A stretch of DNA of 64,000 bases from Streptomyces sp. AV19 (lineage in GTDB: Bacteria; Actinomycetota; Actinomycetes; Streptomycetales; Streptomycetaceae), in assembly GCF_015999245.1 (NCBI RefSeq), contig NZ_JAEAMR010000019.1:24760-88759 (forward strand), written 5' to 3'. Of this stretch, positions 7,658 to 16,084 are shown in pieces. Under the pieces are notes generated by a model that was not told the origin of the DNA, searched no databases, and saw nothing but the letters and a program-made list of their open reading frames with translations. The translations under genes were made by a program, and so were the position numbers. Every line of letters starts with the position of its first letter. Position 1 is the first letter of the stretch.

Positions 7658-8737
7658 TCACCGCGGTGCCGGCAGCGCGGCCAGAGGCCGACGATCCTCC
7701 CCATGACCGACAACCCGCCACACCGGCCGCTCGGGCCCGTGCGCGGTCAGCAGGGGCAGGGTCGTCGTCGCCACGGTGATCCGCCAGTTCGGCCGGGCGC
7801 GGTCGTGGAAAGCTGCCTCCCTCGTCGCCGGGGCCGCGCGGCGCTGGGCGGGGGCGAAGACGAACAGCAGCGGCGGGAAGGAACGCTCCAGCGACGGCCC
7901 GGCGTAGGTTTCCTGCCAGTGGGAGCGCGGAGCGCGGGCGGCGTTGCCGCGGCCGGACGCCGGTGCGTTGCGGTAGGCGTCGTAGCGCTCGAGCTTGGCG
8001 AGCAGGCGGGCGTAGGACATGGTGCGGTCGATCTCCACGAACGCGTGGGAGCCGCCTGTCAGGAGCACCACGCCGTCGGGCACCAGGGAGCCGGCCGGGG
8101 TGGGGTGGGCGACTTCCACCTGCCAGTCGGCCTGGTCGGCCGCACCGGCGTGGTGGAAGGCGATGACGGTGTCGGCCAGGGCGAGGGCGTGCTCCCGCAG
8201 GCCCGTCTTCGCCGCCGCGCGCTGCCCGGTGGTCCGGCCGGCCTTCGGCGCGAGTTCACCGGAGGCGGCGGCTTCGGCCAGGCCCGCCGGTGTGCAGTAC
8301 CAGTAGCTCTGCTGGGCGCGGTGGGTCCGGCCGACCAGGGCGTCCGCGCGGAGGTTGCGCAGCGCGCGGCGGATGTAGTCCGTGTCCTGGTGGTGCGGCA
8401 GCAGGAGCGCCTTGAGCTGGTGGGGCGTGGCCAGGCGGAGCTGGGCGAGGGTGAGCAGGACATCGCCCCGGATCTCCGCCCCGGCCTTCGCCGGCGCGGT
8501 GCGTGCGCGGGGCCGGGACGCTTCTCCAGGCATATCCATGCTGGGAGAAGAGGAGTTGCAACCAGCCTGGGCGGGCGGACAAGGGGTGTGACCAGCAACA
8601 ACGGCAAGACGGCGGCTCGAGGCTGCAGGGCTGGGAACGGGGCTCGCAGCAGGGCCCACTGCGGGGCTCGCTGCCACAGCGGCATCCGACGCGCTGCGCG
8701 TGGCCGATGTCGTCGGCAGGATGGGTGCGGTGGTCAT
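7658..8737 (-). CDS. Replication-relaxation family protein
   Basis: A 359-residue protein of the replication-relaxation (Replic_Relax) type. After about 90 low-complexity Ala/Ser/Pro residues comes a winged helix (about 95-150: LLTLAQLRLATPHQLKALLL, then RRALRNLRADALVGR). It is followed by a C-terminal nuclease-like fold with HAFVEIDRTMSYARLLAKLERY, the E/D-x-K arrangement typical of these proteins. Members occur on actinobacterial plasmids and integrative elements and are associated with DNA replication or transfer. The start at 8737 has a GAGG 8 bp upstream; an in-frame ATG further up (8896) was rejected because the extension is Arg/Trp-rich. Confidence 0.75.
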   Translation of the reverse strand: MTTAPILPTTSATRSASDAAVAASPAVGPAASPVPSPAASSRRLAVVAGHTPCPPAQAGCNSSSPSMDMPGEASRPRARTAPAKAGAEIRGDVLLTLAQLRLATPHQLKALLLPHHQDTDYIRRALRNLRADALVGRTHRAQQSYWYCTPAGLAEAAASGELAPKAGRTTGQRAAAKTGLREHALALADTVIAFHHAGAADQADWQVEVAHPTPAGSLVPDGVVLLTGGSHAFVEIDRTMSYARLLAKLERYDAYRNAPASGRGNAARAPRSHWQETYAGPSLERSFPPLLFVFAPAQRRAAPATREAAFHDRARPNWRITVATTTLPLLTAHGPERPVWRVVGHGEDRRPLAALPAPR

Positions 8738-9086
8738 CGCGTCCTCGGGCTTCTCCGGCCATACACGGCCGGGTCGGTGACAGGTCCAGCCGCGTTGCGC
8801 GAAGCGGTACGCAGCTGGGGCCCACCGTGAAGAGGCACCCCTTGACCAACGTCTGGTCCAACTCGCTAGCCCCACCCCAACACCGCCCCGATACACACCC
8901 TTTCACCCCTTGCACAGCCGGTTTGTCCGTGACCAGCAGCACAACCGTCCGCAGAGCGTGCGCCGCCGAGCGGGGAGGGAGACTTCTCCCCCGCTCGGGC
9001 GCGCCCTTTACCCACAGGTGATCCATCCCAGGCTCTGTGGTGAGGCCGCCGCGACCAGCGAGACGGCCCGTACGTAAGGAGCCGTC
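8738..9086. promoter_or_regulatory. Divergent intergenic region with TCAAGGGG boxes
   Basis: This 349-bp gap separates the replication-relaxation gene from the gene at 9087. It contains CACCCCTTGACCA at 8836-8848 and CACCCCTTGCA at 8904-8914. The first is the exact reverse complement of TGGTCAAGGGGTG at 9813-9825. I see no gene. Confidence 0.4.
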
Positions 9087-9563
9087 ATGCCCGACACCAC
9101 CATCACGCCGCTCGCCCCGATGACCCCGGACGCGGCGATCAGCGCGTTCCACTACCTCCGGGCCGTCCAGGCCGACGACACCGTGGCCGCCACCGAGTTC
9201 GCCGCCGCCGAGCCGCGGATGCCAGCGCTGCTCGTCGACGTCGCCGAACGGATCGTCGTCCCGATCACCGCGCTGCTCAGGACGGACGTGGCCGTGCCGT
9301 GTGACGACGCCTTCGCCCTGGAAGCACTCGGGCGGGTGTTCACCACCACCCTGCGCAACTGGGCGCAGACCGGGCCGGACACGGCGCAGGGCATCGCCCA
9401 CGCGATCATCGACTTCGCCGCGCAGATCCTCACCGACGACCACGAGGACATCGCCGACATCCTCCGCCAGCTGGAGGCCGTCGGCGTGGACCAGGCCCTC
9501 GATGCGCACCCCGCACCGGCCAGCGGGCACCCGGTGCCCCCGGTGCGCATCACCGTCGTGTAG
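9087..9563 (+). CDS. Hypothetical helical protein
   Basis: A 158-residue all-alpha protein, start ATG at 9087 after a good AAGGAG 8 bp upstream. It is acidic and regularly helical (AEPRMPALLVDVAERIVVPI, FAAQILTDDHEDIADILRQL) with a short Pro-rich tail. Length and composition resemble small phage or plasmid accessory proteins, but I recognise no family. Downstream lies the repeat-rich region 9564-10092. Confidence 0.6.
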   Translation: MPDTTITPLAPMTPDAAISAFHYLRAVQADDTVAATEFAAAEPRMPALLVDVAERIVVPITALLRTDVAVPCDDAFALEALGRVFTTTLRNWAQTGPDTAQGIAHAIIDFAAQILTDDHEDIADILRQLEAVGVDQALDAHPAPASGHPVPPVRITVV

Positions 9564-10092
9564 TGCGGCACGCGGTGCGCACCGGCCGATCCGGTGCGGG
9601 TGCGCACCCGGTGCGCACCATGGCCGGCGCGCATCGCGGTGCACACGATGCGGCGCATCCCCGGCCGCACCGGATCACACATCGTGACGATGCGGCGCAT
9701 CGCCTACCGGAACCGGGTGCACACCGCGTCACGGCGCGCATCGCGAACGCATACCAGGACATACAGGGTCTCTAGCGGGCGCTGTCAAGGGGATTCACCG
9801 CGATGCTGGGCCTGGTCAAGGGGTGCGCACCGGATGCGCCGCACTCTGGTCAAGGGGGTACGGACCAACCACACGAGCCCGAGCATCGTCACCCTGCGTG
9901 CACGCACCGCAGTGGTGCGCACCGGCGCGGACATCGCGATGCGCACTGATGCGACGGCGAGGAGTGCACCGCATCGCCGGTGCGCGACCCGATGCACGGG
10001 GTGCGGTGCATCGTGGCGCGCACCGCACCCGGGTGGCGCGTCATGATGGTGATCAGCATCCGCGAGGGCGGGGCGAGACGGAACCGGGGTGG
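9564..10092. repeat. Palindrome- and repeat-rich noncoding region (candidate cis-acting locus)
   Basis: A 529-bp stretch without a convincing gene, packed with GGTGCGCACC-like palindromes, GATGCGGCGCATC variants and GGTGCAC boxes. TGTCAAGGGG (9783-9792), TGGTCAAGGGGTG (9813-9825) and TGGTCAAGGGG (9847-9857) form a short tandem set matching boxes upstream of the replication-relaxation gene. The frames that stay open here encode only repetitive Arg/His/Ala text. An origin, transfer locus or protein-binding array fits, but this is inference. Confidence 0.45.
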
Positions 10093-10785
10093 GTGAGGGA
10101 GCTGGCCTCCGAGAAGAATCCGCTGGAGCAGCACGCCGACGCGGTGGTCCTCACCGCGTGCGCCCTGGCCGATACGGCGGTCCCGGACGGGTGGAGTCCG
10201 GGGGCGGTGGAGGACGTGGCGACGGCCCTGGAGGTCCTGGCCGGCGCCCTTGCTCAGCGCGACCCGGAGAGCGCGGAGATCCTCGCCCTCATCCCCACCG
10301 CGGTCGCCGCGCTGCGCGAGCGCACCGAGCAACAGGCCCAGGGGGTCGGCGAGCGCACGCGCGACGGGGCGGGGGCGACGACGGAACTGCGGCGAGCCTT
10401 GGGCGTGCACCGCGTTGCCGGGCGGGTCTATCAGCTCGGGGCCGCGCTCATCACGGTCACCCTGGACGCCGCCGACGCCCAGGCCCTGGCCGTCCTGCTC
10501 GCCCAGCCCGACAATCAGCACCCACACGCCGCGGCGCGGGAAGCCGAGTGGGGCGCCGGGCCGGCGGCCACGGCGGCCGCCGCCCTCGGCGAAACGCTCA
10601 CCGCGTACGGGCCAAGCACGTACGCCCGCACCCTCGACTCCGGACAGGTCACCGCCGGCATGAGCCCCGAAGCCGCGCAACAGCTCGCCGCCACCCTGAC
10701 CGCCAAGGAAGCGGGCGGGAAGGGACGTCGGCGGGGGCTCGGCCACGGGTGGAAGGGCGTCGGAGCTACCACGCGCCCTCGGTAG
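10093..10785 (+). CDS. Hypothetical helical protein
   Basis: A 230-residue protein from the GTG at 10093, the first start codon after the repeat region in this frame. It is Ala/Glu-rich and helical throughout (LEVLAGALAQRDPESAEILALI, LDAADAQALAVLLAQ), with a basic C-terminal tail (GGKGRRRGLGHGWKG) that could contact DNA. No family recognised. The preceding repeats could hold its control region. Confidence 0.5.
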   Translation: MRELASEKNPLEQHADAVVLTACALADTAVPDGWSPGAVEDVATALEVLAGALAQRDPESAEILALIPTAVAALRERTEQQAQGVGERTRDGAGATTELRRALGVHRVAGRVYQLGAALITVTLDAADAQALAVLLAQPDNQHPHAAAREAEWGAGPAATAAAALGETLTAYGPSTYARTLDSGQVTAGMSPEAAQQLAATLTAKEAGGKGRRRGLGHGWKGVGATTRPR

Positions 10786-10862
10786 GCGGTGGGGACTACG
10801 GACGGCTCAGATGGTGAGGGCTACCGGCTGCCCAACGGGTGCTCCCTGGGGCTCATCGTTGG

Positions 10863-11699
10863 TCAGGTCTGGATGACGGCCAGCATGTGCGCCGACATGT
10901 CGATCTGGCCTGAGCAAGCGTCAGACAGTCGGGCTGCTTCGACGGCCGCATCGAAGAGGGCCGTGCCTGCGACGGACTGGCCGGTGTGCCGCTCAATGCT
11001 TTTGATCAAGGACCAGCTGGGTCCCTCGATTCCGTACATGGCGGCGAGGGGGAGACCGGCATCCGCGACCTCGGCGCGCAGCTCGGTGCTGGTGTGGAAG
11101 TACGCGGCGGTGAACAGACCGGTGGGGTCATGGTCCGGCTCGGGAATGTAGCCGGTGCGCAGTCGGGCGCCGAGGCGGTCACGGACTCCGGGGCCGGTGA
11201 GGCTGCTGACGGTGCCGTAGTCGAGAAGGAGGGCCCAGCGGCTGATCGCGGCGACGGCCATAGGGCCGCCGGGCCGCACGACGCGGCGGGCTTCGTGCAG
11301 GGCGGTGAGGCGGTCTTCCCGGTTGGGGAGGTGGTACAGCGGGCCCAGGAGGAGGGCGCAGTCGTAGGTGTCGTCTTCGGCGGTCAGAGCGCGCGCGTCG
11401 CCGAGTTCGGTGGTGCATGCGGCGTACTCGGCGGCCTGGACCAGGTGTCGGGCAACCGGGTCGACCAGGTGGACGGTGTGGCCGTCGTCGGCGAGCCATC
11501 GGGCGTGGGTGCCGGGGCCGCCGCCGACGTCGATGATCCGGGCCGGGGCGGCGGGGAGGTGGCGGCGCAGGAGTTCTTGGGTGCGGAGGAGTTCGAGGCG
11601 GCCGGCGGCGGGGGTGAGCAGCCGGTCGGTCTGGTCGTGGGTCTCGTAGTGGGCGATGACGCGCGGGTCCATCTCGGGCATCGGTGCCTCCGGCTTCAT
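10863..11699 (-). CDS. Class I SAM-dependent methyltransferase
   Basis: A 278-residue methyltransferase of the Rossmann type: motif I IDVGGGPG at about residues 55-62, an acidic end of strand 2 (VHLVDP), and LLLGPLYHL as motif IV. The unknown substrate is most likely a small molecule, since no RNA- or protein-binding extension is seen. The ATG at 11699 lies 6 bp after the stop of the upstream ATPase gene, so it is the last gene of the coupled minus-strand cassette 14532-10863. The start adds MKPEAP before the real fold; M7 is also possible. Confidence 0.8.
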   Translation of the reverse strand: MKPEAPMPEMDPRVIAHYETHDQTDRLLTPAAGRLELLRTQELLRRHLPAAPARIIDVGGGPGTHARWLADDGHTVHLVDPVARHLVQAAEYAACTTELGDARALTAEDDTYDCALLLGPLYHLPNREDRLTALHEARRVVRPGGPMAVAAISRWALLLDYGTVSSLTGPGVRDRLGARLRTGYIPEPDHDPTGLFTAAYFHTSTELRAEVADAGLPLAAMYGIEGPSWSLIKSIERHTGQSVAGTALFDAAVEAARLSDACSGQIDMSAHMLAVIQT

Positions 11700-11705
11700 C
11701 GGTAG

Positions 11706-12476
11706 TCAGCGGGTGGTGGCCGCAGGGTGGTTGGCGTGCAGGGCGGACAGGGTGGTGAACAGGCCGCCGCCGTCCAGGTGCCGGATGAGGGCGGTGTCCC
11801 CGTTGCCCTGGCCGTCGAGGGCCGGGGCCCCGTCGTCGACAGGGATTTTGATGAGCTGGCTGTGGGGGAGGAGGTGGTGGAGTTGGTCGCCTGCGGTCCC
11901 GGGGAATGGCTGCCAGGTGTGGGCGCAGCGGGGGCAGGTGGCTGCGGCCATGTTCTCGATGATCGCGATGACGGGGATGCCGGCTTCCTGGAGCATGCGC
12001 AGTGAGCGGCGGACGTCGACGAGGGCGAGTTCGTGGGGGGTGGTGACGATGACGGTGCCGAGGCAGGGGAATTCGTCGATGACGGCGAGCTGGGTCTCGC
12101 CGGTGCCGGGGGGCATGTCGATGACGAGGAGCTCGAGGGGGCCCCAGTCGGTGTCGTGGTAGAGCTGGTGCAGGGCGCCGCGCAGGAGGGGGCCGTGCCA
12201 GATGTAGGGGTGGTCGGCGTCGGCGAGGAGCCCGGTGGAGACGACGGGGATGCCATCGGCGATGGCGGGCTGGATGCGCTGGTTGCGGATGCGCAGGCGG
12301 GCGTCGGCTCCGAAGAGAGTGGGGGCGCTGGGGCCGGTGAGGTCGGCGTCGAAGTGCCCGACGCGCAGGCCGCGGGCCTTGAGGCCACGGGTGATGGCCT
12401 TGGCCACGGTGCTCTTGCCGACGCCGCCCTTGTTGCTCCAGACGTACAGCGACATCGTCCTGGGCCCTTCGGTCAT
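11706..12476 (-). CDS. Mrp/NBP35-like P-loop ATPase (Fe-S carrier type)
   Basis: A 256-residue ParA-superfamily ATPase. The deviant Walker A is intact (SNKGGVGKST, about residues 14-23), the A' region reads VGHFDADLTGPS, and the Mrp signature MPPGTGETQ follows (about 120). A CPRC pair (about 177-180) matches the CxxC that binds a bridging Fe-S cluster in Mrp/ApbC carriers. This suggests a dedicated cluster carrier or activator for the cassette rather than a partition ATPase. Its ATG overlaps the stop of the S66 peptidase gene (ATGA), indicating translational coupling. It is one of two ParA-like genes in the window; the true partition ATPase is at 19154. Confidence 0.8.
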   Translation of the reverse strand: MTEGPRTMSLYVWSNKGGVGKSTVAKAITRGLKARGLRVGHFDADLTGPSAPTLFGADARLRIRNQRIQPAIADGIPVVSTGLLADADHPYIWHGPLLRGALHQLYHDTDWGPLELLVIDMPPGTGETQLAVIDEFPCLGTVIVTTPHELALVDVRRSLRMLQEAGIPVIAIIENMAAATCPRCAHTWQPFPGTAGDQLHHLLPHSQLIKIPVDDGAPALDGQGNGDTALIRHLDGGGLFTTLSALHANHPAATTR

Positions 12477-13495
12477 GACGGGGCCTCCTTCCTGCTGGTA
12501 GTGGGGGCTTCGTCGATGGAGAGGCGGGTGCCGGCGACGGTGGCGGCCACGCCGACGGGGTAGGTGGGCAGCGGGTCCACGTGTCCGCCGTCCATGCCGG
12601 TGATCACGGGGTAGTGGCCGGTACGGGTGTGGTGGGCGAGGACGTCCTCAAAGGCGTCGGCATCGTGATGGGGAGTGCGCAGGAGCACCACGGCGGCCGG
12701 GTCGGCGGTGATGCCGGTCTGGTGGAGGTGGGTCAGGTCGGCGTCCGCGTCCTCGGGCCGGTAGCCGCCGTCAGGGACGTCGATCAGCAGGACGTGGCCG
12801 GTGAGGTCGGGTTGCCAGGGTGTTCCAGCGAGGTGCCGCAGGGACGGGAGGCAGAACGGGGCCAGAGGGCCGCGGGCCTGGCCGGGACGCAGGACGCGGC
12901 GAGGTGGGGCCGGCCGGGCGAGCCGGGGTCGCTGGGCGGCCTGGGCGGTGGCGTGGTCCTCGTGTACGACGTAGCGGGAGGGCGGGACGGGGCCGGGCGC
13001 GGTGGTGGCGGAGGTGACGGTGCGGAAGTGGCCGGCGGTGTAGGGGAACGGCTGGTGGTGCTCGCCCCACTGGGGGATCAGGGCCGGGCCGTAGAAGGTG
13101 ACCAGGCCGGTGGTCTGGCGGAGGGCGTGGTGCAGGACGGTGGTGTCGGAGTAGCCGCACAGCACCGTGGGGTTCGCCGCGATCGTGTCGAGGTCGAGGT
13201 GGGGCAGGAGCTGGGCGGTGTGGTTGCCTCCGATGGTGGTGACGATCCCGCGGATGCCGGGGTCGGCGAAGGCCGCGTTCAGGTCCGCCGCGCGCTGCTC
13301 GGGGGTGCCGCTGGTCCACCCGGAACAACCGAGTGTCGTCGGGGCGGTGACGGTCCAGTAGCCGAGGGCCTTCAGGTTGCGGATGCCCCTGGCGTAGACC
13401 TCGGGGTACTGGGCGGGGCCGGGCGAGGACAGGGTGAGGACCGCGATGGTGTCGCCGGGCCGCAGCGCCGGAGCCAGGAGCCGCCGGGGCGTCAC
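12473..13495 (-). CDS. S66 peptidase (LD-carboxypeptidase / MccF-like)
   Basis: A 340-residue S66 serine peptidase. The N-terminal domain begins RPGDTIAVLTLSSPG and carries the nucleophile elbow CGYSDTT (about residue 106); the C-terminal domain has VLLIDVPDGG and ITGMDGGHVDPLP, supplying the Glu-His part of the triad. Family members either trim peptidoglycan tetrapeptides or, as MccF, hydrolyse aminoacyl-nucleotide antibiotics such as processed microcin C. Given the tRNA-synthetase-like gene nearby, the MccF-type role is attractive but unproven. GTG start at 13495 overlaps the upstream kinase stop (GTGA). An open frame extends further upstream but only as shadow of the kinase gene. Confidence 0.8.
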   Translation of the reverse strand: MTPRRLLAPALRPGDTIAVLTLSSPGPAQYPEVYARGIRNLKALGYWTVTAPTTLGCSGWTSGTPEQRAADLNAAFADPGIRGIVTTIGGNHTAQLLPHLDLDTIAANPTVLCGYSDTTVLHHALRQTTGLVTFYGPALIPQWGEHHQPFPYTAGHFRTVTSATTAPGPVPPSRYVVHEDHATAQAAQRPRLARPAPPRRVLRPGQARGPLAPFCLPSLRHLAGTPWQPDLTGHVLLIDVPDGGYRPEDADADLTHLHQTGITADPAAVVLLRTPHHDADAFEDVLAHHTRTGHYPVITGMDGGHVDPLPTYPVGVAATVAGTRLSIDEAPTTSRKEAPS

Positions 13496-14532
13496 GGCCG
13501 GTCCCTGGGAAGGATCTCGGTGATGTCCCCGGGGACCGCGGTCGCCCAGGCGGCGAGATCCGGCGCCATGGCGGCGGGGTAGTCGCCGCGCAGCAGCCCG
13601 AGGCACACCAGGCCCACCGCGACGGCGCCGCCGGCCGGGGGGATGCACGCGGCCTCGACGGGGGACGGGCGGCGCACGCGGGCGTAGGCGCCCAGGAGGT
13701 CGGCCGCGGCGGCCCGGTCGATGGGGCCGGGCAGGACGGGGGCGAAGGTGGTGGAGTCCTGCTGGTAGTGCACGGAGCAGAAGGACAGCAGGGCCTCGGC
13801 GATGTCGCGCAAGGAAGGGCCGCGGTGGGCGTTGTCGAAGTCGATCAGCATCGCCCCCGCGTCGGTGTAGATCAGGTTCCACGGGTTGGTGTCGCCGTGG
13901 GTGAGCTGCCCGGCGAGTGTGTCCCACCCACTCGCGTCGGCCTGCTCGGCCCAGGTGTGCACGGCACGTTCCATGGCGTCGAGGACGGTGTGGGAGACGG
14001 CGGTGCTCTCCCGGGTGAGCGCGATATGTGCCAGGGCCCCGGCGAAGGCGTTCTCCGCCGGGGCGGACGGGGCGTCGACCGTCGTGGCGTGGAGACGGGC
14101 GATGGCCGCGCCGGCCTGGGCCCGGTCGTCGGCGGTGCCGGTGTAGCGGTGGCCGGGGACGTACTCAGTGAGGGTGAAATACGAGCCGGCGATCTCGAAC
14201 CACGGCGCGCCCGCCCGGGTGTGGAGCAGGCGGGGCACCGGGGCGCCGGCGGCGCGGGCCTGCGTCTGCCAGCGGGTCGCCAACAGGAGGGTGTCGCGCT
14301 CGCAGTACCAGGGGATCTGCTTGAGGAACAGCCGGGTGCCGTCGCTGCCTTCGATGACCATCTTCCGGCTGGTCTGCGACCGGACGTCGATGAGCGTGCA
14401 GCGGTCGCCGTCCAGGAGGATCGGCCGGAACCCGGTGAGAGGGCCGAGGCCGTAGGCGTCCGAGAGCTGGTGGAGCAACCCGCCGTCGAACGAGAAGAAC
14501 CCGTACTGCGCGGGTTTGCGGAGAATCGGCAT
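13492..14532 (-). CDS. Aminoglycoside phosphotransferase-like kinase
   Basis: A 346-residue APH/choline-kinase-fold protein. The Brenner-type catalytic motif is intact (HGDTNPWNLIY, about residue 225) with the metal-binding IDFDNA (about 243). The N-lobe has LFLKQI, likely holding the ATP-binding lysine. The substrate could be a sugar, amino sugar or a nucleoside-like cassette product. Start ATG at 14532 chosen; the upstream in-frame extension is Ser/Arg-rich and overlaps the divergent NUDIX gene. The stop overlaps the S66 start. The 67-bp gap to the divergent gene probably carries both promoters. Confidence 0.75.
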   Translation of the reverse strand: MPILRKPAQYGFFSFDGGLLHQLSDAYGLGPLTGFRPILLDGDRCTLIDVRSQTSRKMVIEGSDGTRLFLKQIPWYCERDTLLLATRWQTQARAAGAPVPRLLHTRAGAPWFEIAGSYFTLTEYVPGHRYTGTADDRAQAGAAIARLHATTVDAPSAPAENAFAGALAHIALTRESTAVSHTVLDAMERAVHTWAEQADASGWDTLAGQLTHGDTNPWNLIYTDAGAMLIDFDNAHRGPSLRDIAEALLSFCSVHYQQDSTTFAPVLPGPIDRAAAADLLGAYARVRRPSPVEAACIPPAGGAVAVGLVCLGLLRGDYPAAMAPDLAAWATAVPGDITEILPRDRP

Positions 14533-14599
14533 GCTGGGTGTACCTCCCGGGTCCGGCGCTACCATCGGACACCCCGAACGGGCCGACGGAGGAGCCGAG

Positions 14600-15046
14600 T
14601 TGAAGTACGCGATCAATGTGGATGTCGCCCTGCATCGCGGGGACAAGTGGCTGCTGATCGTGCGCGGGCTGAACGAGGAGCACGCGGCCGGGCGCCTGTC
14701 CCTGGTCGGCGGCACGGTGGACACGGAGACCCCCGGCGGCGGTGACGTGCTGCTGGATACCGCCCGCCGGGAGGTCCTGGAGGAGATCGGCATCGATCTG
14801 ACCGGCGTCGATCTTGCCTACGCCGAGAGCGTATTCTTTGTGACCGACACCGGCAGTCCGGTCGTCAACGTCGTGCTGGCGGCCGAGCTCCCGGACGGCG
14901 CCGAGCCGCGCATCGCCTCGCCGGAGGAGGTGGCAGGGCTCCGGTGGGAGACCCTGCCCGCGCTCGAAGCCGATGCGAGCTGCCCGCCGTGGACGCTCCA
15001 GGGCGTCCAGCGCGCGGACGCCGCCCTCGCCCGCATCCCCGTCTAG
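14600..15046 (+). CDS. NUDIX hydrolase
   Basis: A 148-residue NUDIX-fold protein with a TTG start at 14600 (GGAGGA 7 bp upstream). The box ends canonically (ARREVLEEIGI, about residues 55-65) but is separated from the preceding conserved glycines (SLVGGTVD) by about six extra residues (GGGD stretch), so the loop of the NUDIX box is expanded. It probably hydrolyses a nucleoside diphosphate derivative. It is the only plus-strand gene inside the cassette, convergent with the aaRS-like gene (4 bp apart at the stops) and divergent from the kinase. Confidence 0.75.
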   Translation: MKYAINVDVALHRGDKWLLIVRGLNEEHAAGRLSLVGGTVDTETPGGGDVLLDTARREVLEEIGIDLTGVDLAYAESVFFVTDTGSPVVNVVLAAELPDGAEPRIASPEEVAGLRWETLPALEADASCPPWTLQGVQRADAALARIPV

Positions 15047-15049
15047 CGG

Positions 15050-16084
15050 TCAGGGGGTGCAGTCCAGGCCGTTGCGCCGCACCAGGATCTGCAAGTCACG
15101 GATGTCGTCGTGGTCCAGCACCCACAACAGCAGCCGCTCGACGCCCATGCCGAACCCGGCGGTGCGCAGGGGCCGGCGCTCGCGCATCTCGATGTACCAG
15201 CCGTACGGCTCCTGGCCGACCTGGTGGTCGGCCAGGGCGCCGCGCACCTCCTCCGCCGTCGCGTGCCGCTCGCCAGCCCCGACGACCTCCCCCACCCCCA
15301 GCAGCAAGTCCGCGTTCAGGGCGGTGCGACGGTCCTCGTCGGCGTACGCCTGGTAGAAGGGCACGGCCAGGTGGTCGTAGTGGGTGACCCACACCGGCCG
15401 CCCGCACAGGGCCAGCAGCCGCTGCTCCGCCGCGCGGGTCAGCGTCCGCCACGTGCGCCCGCCCGCCCCGGTCCCCGTCCGGATCAGCTCCGGATCCGAC
15501 TTCAGCAGCCGGTCCGCCTCCGCGAACGGCATCCGCTCGAACGGGCCCACACCCGCGGCGACATCCTCCAGGTGGACAACCGTCCCCGACACCGTGCGCA
15601 CGGCGTCGGCGCACGTGGCCAGCAGATGCTGGGAGAGGTGGCGCAGGTAGTCCTCCACGGTGGCCATCACCGTGTCCAGAGAGCCGGGGAGTTCGGCCTC
15701 GCTGTGGAAGAACTGGCACAGGTGGGACTCGTCCGGCTCCTCCCCGCGGAAGGACGGCATCAGGTAGTAGCAGCCGCGCCCGGCGAGCCGGCAGCCGTAC
15801 TCCAGCGCGAACTGCATGGAGTCGGCCAGGTAGACGTGCTTGCCGAACATCTCGACCCTGACCGGCTCGGAGTCGGAGCCCAGCCCCATCGGGGAGGACA
15901 CCGCCCCCGTCGTCACCGGCAGGTGCAGGGTCGGCACCCGGCGGCCGGCCCAGAACGTGGCCGTCGCGTACGAGACGGCGTCCTGCAAGGTCACCAGCGT
16001 CCGGCCCCACGGAGAGCCGATCAGGTCCAGGTACCGGCCGGGCGCGGACCACAGCGGAGGCGTCGTGGCGGTGGGAGCGAGCAT
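15050..16084 (-). CDS. Class IIb aminoacyl-tRNA synthetase-like enzyme lacking the anticodon domain
   Basis: A 344-residue catalytic core of the Asn/Asp/Lys synthetase subclass. Motif 2 is clear (FRGEEPDESHLCQFFHSEAE, about residues 110-129, matching the H-L-x-E-F-x-x-L-E-A-E pattern) and motif 3 ends GFGMGVERLLLW (about 320-331) with the ATP-binding arginine. There is no N-terminal OB-fold anticodon-binding domain, and the length is about 100 residues short of AsnRS. Stand-alone cores of this kind work as amino-acid activating enzymes (AsnA-like asparagine synthetases, or amide-forming enzymes in metabolite pathways). The ATG overlaps the stop of the upstream methyltransferase (ATGA). Confidence 0.75.
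   Translation of the reverse strand: MLAPTATTPPLWSAPGRYLDLIGSPWGRTLVTLQDAVSYATATFWAGRRVPTLHLPVTTGAVSSPMGLGSDSEPVRVEMFGKHVYLADSMQFALEYGCRLAGRGCYYLMPSFRGEEPDESHLCQFFHSEAELPGSLDTVMATVEDYLRHLSQHLLATCADAVRTVSGTVVHLEDVAAGVGPFERMPFAEADRLLKSDPELIRTGTGAGGRTWRTLTRAAEQRLLALCGRPVWVTHYDHLAVPFYQAYADEDRRTALNADLLLGVGEVVGAGERHATAEEVRGALADHQVGQEPYGWYIEMRERRPLRTAGFGMGVERLLLWVLDHDDIRDLQILVRRNGLDCTP

Noticed and set aside
9594..10046. Long frame through the repeat-rich region
   Set aside because: It encodes only Arg/His/Cys-rich repetitive sequence derived from GGTGCGCACC and GATGCGCATC units.
11706..12476. Second partition ATPase
   Set aside because: The MPPGTGETQ and CxxC motifs place it with Mrp/NBP35 carriers, and it has no ParB partner or parS nearby.
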